Below are positions 61,917 to 64,000 of a stretch of 64,000 nucleotides of DNA, piece after piece. This stretch comes from Pontibacter sp. G13. GTDB taxonomy: Bacteria; Bacteroidota; Bacteroidia; J057. The translations under genes were made by a program, and so were the position numbers. Numbering within the stretch: the first letter of the stretch is position 1; the number at the start of each line of letters is the position of its first letter. The stretch covers positions 1,054,001-1,118,000 of the forward strand of contig NZ_CP134696.1 of NCBI RefSeq assembly GCF_031851795.1, in the 5' to 3' direction. A model generated the notes under the pieces. The model did no database searches and had not been told where the DNA came from. It saw only the letters and a program-made list of their open reading frames with translations.

Positions 61917-63464
61917 CTAATATCCGGGATTCTGGGTCAAGTTCGGGTTGGCATCGATCTCCACTTGTGGAATCGGGAAAAGTTTGCGCGTCTCGGCACT
62001 CACTTCCTTGAAGTCCCAGGTTCCTTGGGTGAATTGATCCATCCGGATCAGCAATCGACGTCTATGGCCTTCCCAAGCCATTTCCACGCCTCGTTCGTCG
62101 ATCAGGGCATCGCGGAATTCCTGTTGTCCTGCTGCTGTGAGCGGAGGAACGGTAGATCCGGGCCGAGCGCGAATCTCATTCACGAGGTTGACGGCTTCCC
62201 CGGTATTTCCCTGTTCGTTCAACGCTTCAGCTTTCATCAGAAGAATGTCCGCATAGCGCACCAAGATTAGGTCATTGTTCATGGATTCACCGATTCGTTC
62301 AGGATCGACTCTCCACTTCAGGACCCGCACACCTTCGTTCTCAGGAGCATTGGAGATACTGCTAATTTCAGGTGTGAATACCAGCGGATTGCCATCACGG
62401 TCATTCACCTGACCACCTGTTCCTACAGGGTCCACTGTATCGATCTGGTTTCCCACGAGCAAGATCCGAGACCGTGGGTCATTGTCGAGATCGAAGGAAT
62501 TGAAGTACTCAGCGGTGATACAGAACCCATTCCAAGGAGTTTGCGGGAGTTGGTTGTAGTGCAACGTCCGCATCTGGAGGTTCATGGCATTCTCATTGGT
62601 AGGACCGAGGTCCGTCGAAGCGCTATAGTCAATGGCGAAAATGTTCTCGGAAGAACCTGCATTATCTACCTCAAAATTGTCATAATAGCTATTCGCTAGG
62701 GTAAAGTAACCGGAATTGATCACCTCATCACATTGGGTAATGCAATTGGCCAGCTGCTCAGTTCCGACGAATACTTCTGCATTGAGATAGAGTTTGGCAA
62801 GCATACCATGGACAGCCTGCTTGGAAATCCGGCCGTACTCCACATCGGGATGGTCAGCCAAATCATCCAGCGCACTGGTCCACTCTGACTCGATAAAGTC
62901 ATAGATTTCCTGGGCTGAATTTCGGGGAGGCGGATTGTCATAATCGGCTTGAGATTCAAGGATCAGCGGTACTCCTCCAAAGAAATCCAGCAATTGGAAG
63001 TAGTAGAAAGCGCGGAGAGATCGAGCTTCAGCCAAGTATTGCTCGCGAGGGGCATTGGTGAAGATCACGTCCGTGTTCTCAATATTCTCAATAAACAGAT
63101 TGGAACGAGCCACCCCTTGAAAGGCATCAGAGTATGCCCCGGCGATATCGCTGTGTGTGGTGTTCCACTCATGAGTGTGGAGCTGACGCCATCTCAGTCC
63201 ATCCAACCAGTCAGTTCCGCGTGTAGGAATGATCAAGGCATCGGTGGACACCATGGAGCAATTGAAGTAGTTCCAGAGATAGGGACGAAGTTGTGCATAC
63301 ACCGCAGCAATACCCGCCACAAAGTCTCCCTCGGATTGAAACGCTCCGTCTGGTGGCAGTTCGGTAAATGGTTCCTCATCGAGATCAAAACAAGATGGGA
63401 AGGTGAAAAGCACCATTCCTAGGATGAGGATGCATACGGTTTTGGAAATCCGTTTCAACATCAT
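61917..63464 (-). CDS. SusD/RagB family nutrient-binding lipoprotein
   Basis: The product has 515 residues from the Met pair at 63464/63461 with a type II signal peptide ending LFTFPSC (Cys25), so it is lipidated and exported to the cell surface. SusD features: early PFTELPPDGAF, the TPR-like helical core (YLAEARSLRAFYYFQLLDFFGGVPLI is the family signature), ILVRYADILLMKAEALNEQGN, and the ending LFPIPQVEIDANPNLTQNPGY. It captures a ligand for the SusC porin directly upstream (46 bp). The neighbours (two VCBS proteins and a haloperoxidase-type enzyme) do not include glycoside hydrolases, so the ligand is not evident. Confidence 0.95.
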   Translation of the reverse strand: MMLKRISKTVCILILGMVLFTFPSCFDLDEEPFTELPPDGAFQSEGDFVAGIAAVYAQLRPYLWNYFNCSMVSTDALIIPTRGTDWLDGLRWRQLHTHEWNTTHSDIAGAYSDAFQGVARSNLFIENIENTDVIFTNAPREQYLAEARSLRAFYYFQLLDFFGGVPLILESQADYDNPPPRNSAQEIYDFIESEWTSALDDLADHPDVEYGRISKQAVHGMLAKLYLNAEVFVGTEQLANCITQCDEVINSGYFTLANSYYDNFEVDNAGSSENIFAIDYSASTDLGPTNENAMNLQMRTLHYNQLPQTPWNGFCITAEYFNSFDLDNDPRSRILLVGNQIDTVDPVGTGGQVNDRDGNPLVFTPEISSISNAPENEGVRVLKWRVDPERIGESMNNDLILVRYADILLMKAEALNEQGNTGEAVNLVNEIRARPGSTVPPLTAAGQQEFRDALIDERGVEMAWEGHRRRLLIRMDQFTQGTWDFKEVSAETRKLFPIPQVEIDANPNLTQNPGY

Positions 63465-63510
63465 GATATGTCGTGTTTTTGTTTTAGCAAAACAGATTGA
63501 TCCAACCACC

Positions 63511-64000
63511 CTAGAAAGTTAAACCAGCTCCGAACAAAAACGTTCTGGCTCGGGGGTAATTGGTGTAGTCGATGCCCAGACCGGGAATGTCGTTGGGGTT
63601 GGTCTGGTTCACGTTGTCGGTGTTCACTTCAGGATCATATCCTGTATAATCGGTGATCAGGAACAGATTCTGTCCGCCTACATACAATCTGAGGCGAGAA
63701 ATCCACGAGATGTTGTTCACATCGAAGTTGTAGCCAATGGATGCGTTGTCCATGCGCAGGAAGGAAGCATCTTCTACCCAAAAGCTAGAATAGGTGGGCG
63801 CTTCACTCGGCTTCAGTCCATCATTGAGGGCCTCCTTGATGATGTTCTGCGAAGGCAAACGGCTGAGAGAACGAGCTTCCAAGGCGGTGTTGTTGAACAC
63901 ATCCGCGCCCAAAACTCCCCGGAAGAAAGCACTGACATCGAAGTTCCAGAAGTTGAATTGCAGATTCAATCCGTACGTCCAGTCTGGTTGCGCAGATCCA
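63511..64000 (-). CDS. SusC/RagA TonB-dependent transporter, C-terminal part (cut by window end)
   Basis: The frame is open to the window edge and encodes the last ~163 residues of a SusC-type outer-membrane transporter. DWTYGLNLQFNFWNFDVSAFFRG, then GADVFN, WVEDASFLRMDNASIGYNFD, LRLYVGGQNLFLITDYTGYDPEVN and the terminal ARTFLFGAGLTF are the usual end motifs, the last strand finishing with Phe. There is no start in the window; a TTG at 63969 is internal. SusC works with SusD as a lidded import channel powered by TonB. It is the first gene seen of the operon that continues to 53676. Confidence 0.93.
   Translation of the reverse strand, partial: GSAQPDWTYGLNLQFNFWNFDVSAFFRGVLGADVFNNTALEARSLSRLPSQNIIKEALNDGLKPSEAPTYSSFWVEDASFLRMDNASIGYNFDVNNISWISRLRLYVGGQNLFLITDYTGYDPEVNTDNVNQTNPNDIPGLGIDYTNYPRARTFLFGAGLTF

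Overview
The window looks like a chromosome segment of a Bacteroidota bacterium, probably of the Saprospiria/Chitinophagia type. The evidence is a SusC/SusD pair, a PorT-like outer-membrane barrel, two giant VCBS/ASPIC-UnbV lipoproteins, a DUF1080 protein beside a PQQ-fold/cytochrome c protein, a membrane-anchored AraC regulator, many Sec signal peptides ending in AQ, and few recognisable Shine-Dalgarno sites. No rRNA, tRNA or CRISPR array was seen. The genus cannot be fixed from the sequence alone.

Layout. (1) 1-8375 is an AT-rich accessory island. It holds an orphan, frame-shifted Rhs core/tip fragment, a row of single small minus-strand genes (lipoproteins, small membrane proteins, two YwqK/MORN-like proteins), and several families of interspersed repeats that recur at the 3' ends of those genes. 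(2) 8376-15327 is a plus-strand locus made of a LRR-Roc-COR (Roco) GTPase followed by four tandem FGE/SUMF1-fold proteins that lack the catalytic cysteines. An IS5-type element splits the array. (3) 15534-22580 carries a Crp/Fnr regulator, a beta-barrel protein, a TetR-hydrolase-DUF1569-Nudix operon and an OafA-type acyltransferase. (4) 22650-28014 is a secreted DUF1080 plus PQQ-fold/cytochrome c pair, divergent from an AraC-type regulator. (5) 28339-34482 has bioB, a Tat-type exported aminotransferase, a flavin amine oxidase, a secreted Hint-domain protein and an unknown protein.

(6) 34882-52115 is the most unusual part. It is a 17-kb run of nine co-directional genes. Eight encode large secreted proteins (P1-P8) that appear to belong to one family I cannot name. 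Shared anchors are an N-terminal Y-x-Y-L-P / F-x-F-L-K-Y block, a G-P-[VI] ... G-x-A-P-x-[LM]-x-G-x-K-x-A block, a D-x-x-F-x-x-R-[DEV]-[VI] block, and a terminal beta-rich block. The ninth gene encodes a secreted M43-type zinc protease that carries a C-terminal papain-like domain with its apparent catalytic Cys and His replaced. P7 carries three N-terminal DUF7452-like repeats. The set looks like the parts list of an undescribed extracytoplasmic assembly with its own protease.

(7) 52179-64000, on the minus strand, has an rRNA m5C methyltransferase of the RsmF/NOL1 type and, upstream of it, a transport-and-surface locus in the order SusC (cut by the window end), SusD, VCBS/ASPIC lipoprotein, second VCBS/ASPIC lipoprotein, and vanadium-haloperoxidase-type lipoprotein.

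Several long operons end in clear hairpin terminators (20339, 22596, 28093, 28279, 33449, 52143). Start codons were moved inward where the longest frame began in non-coding sequence and a signal peptide or domain began at an internal ATG.
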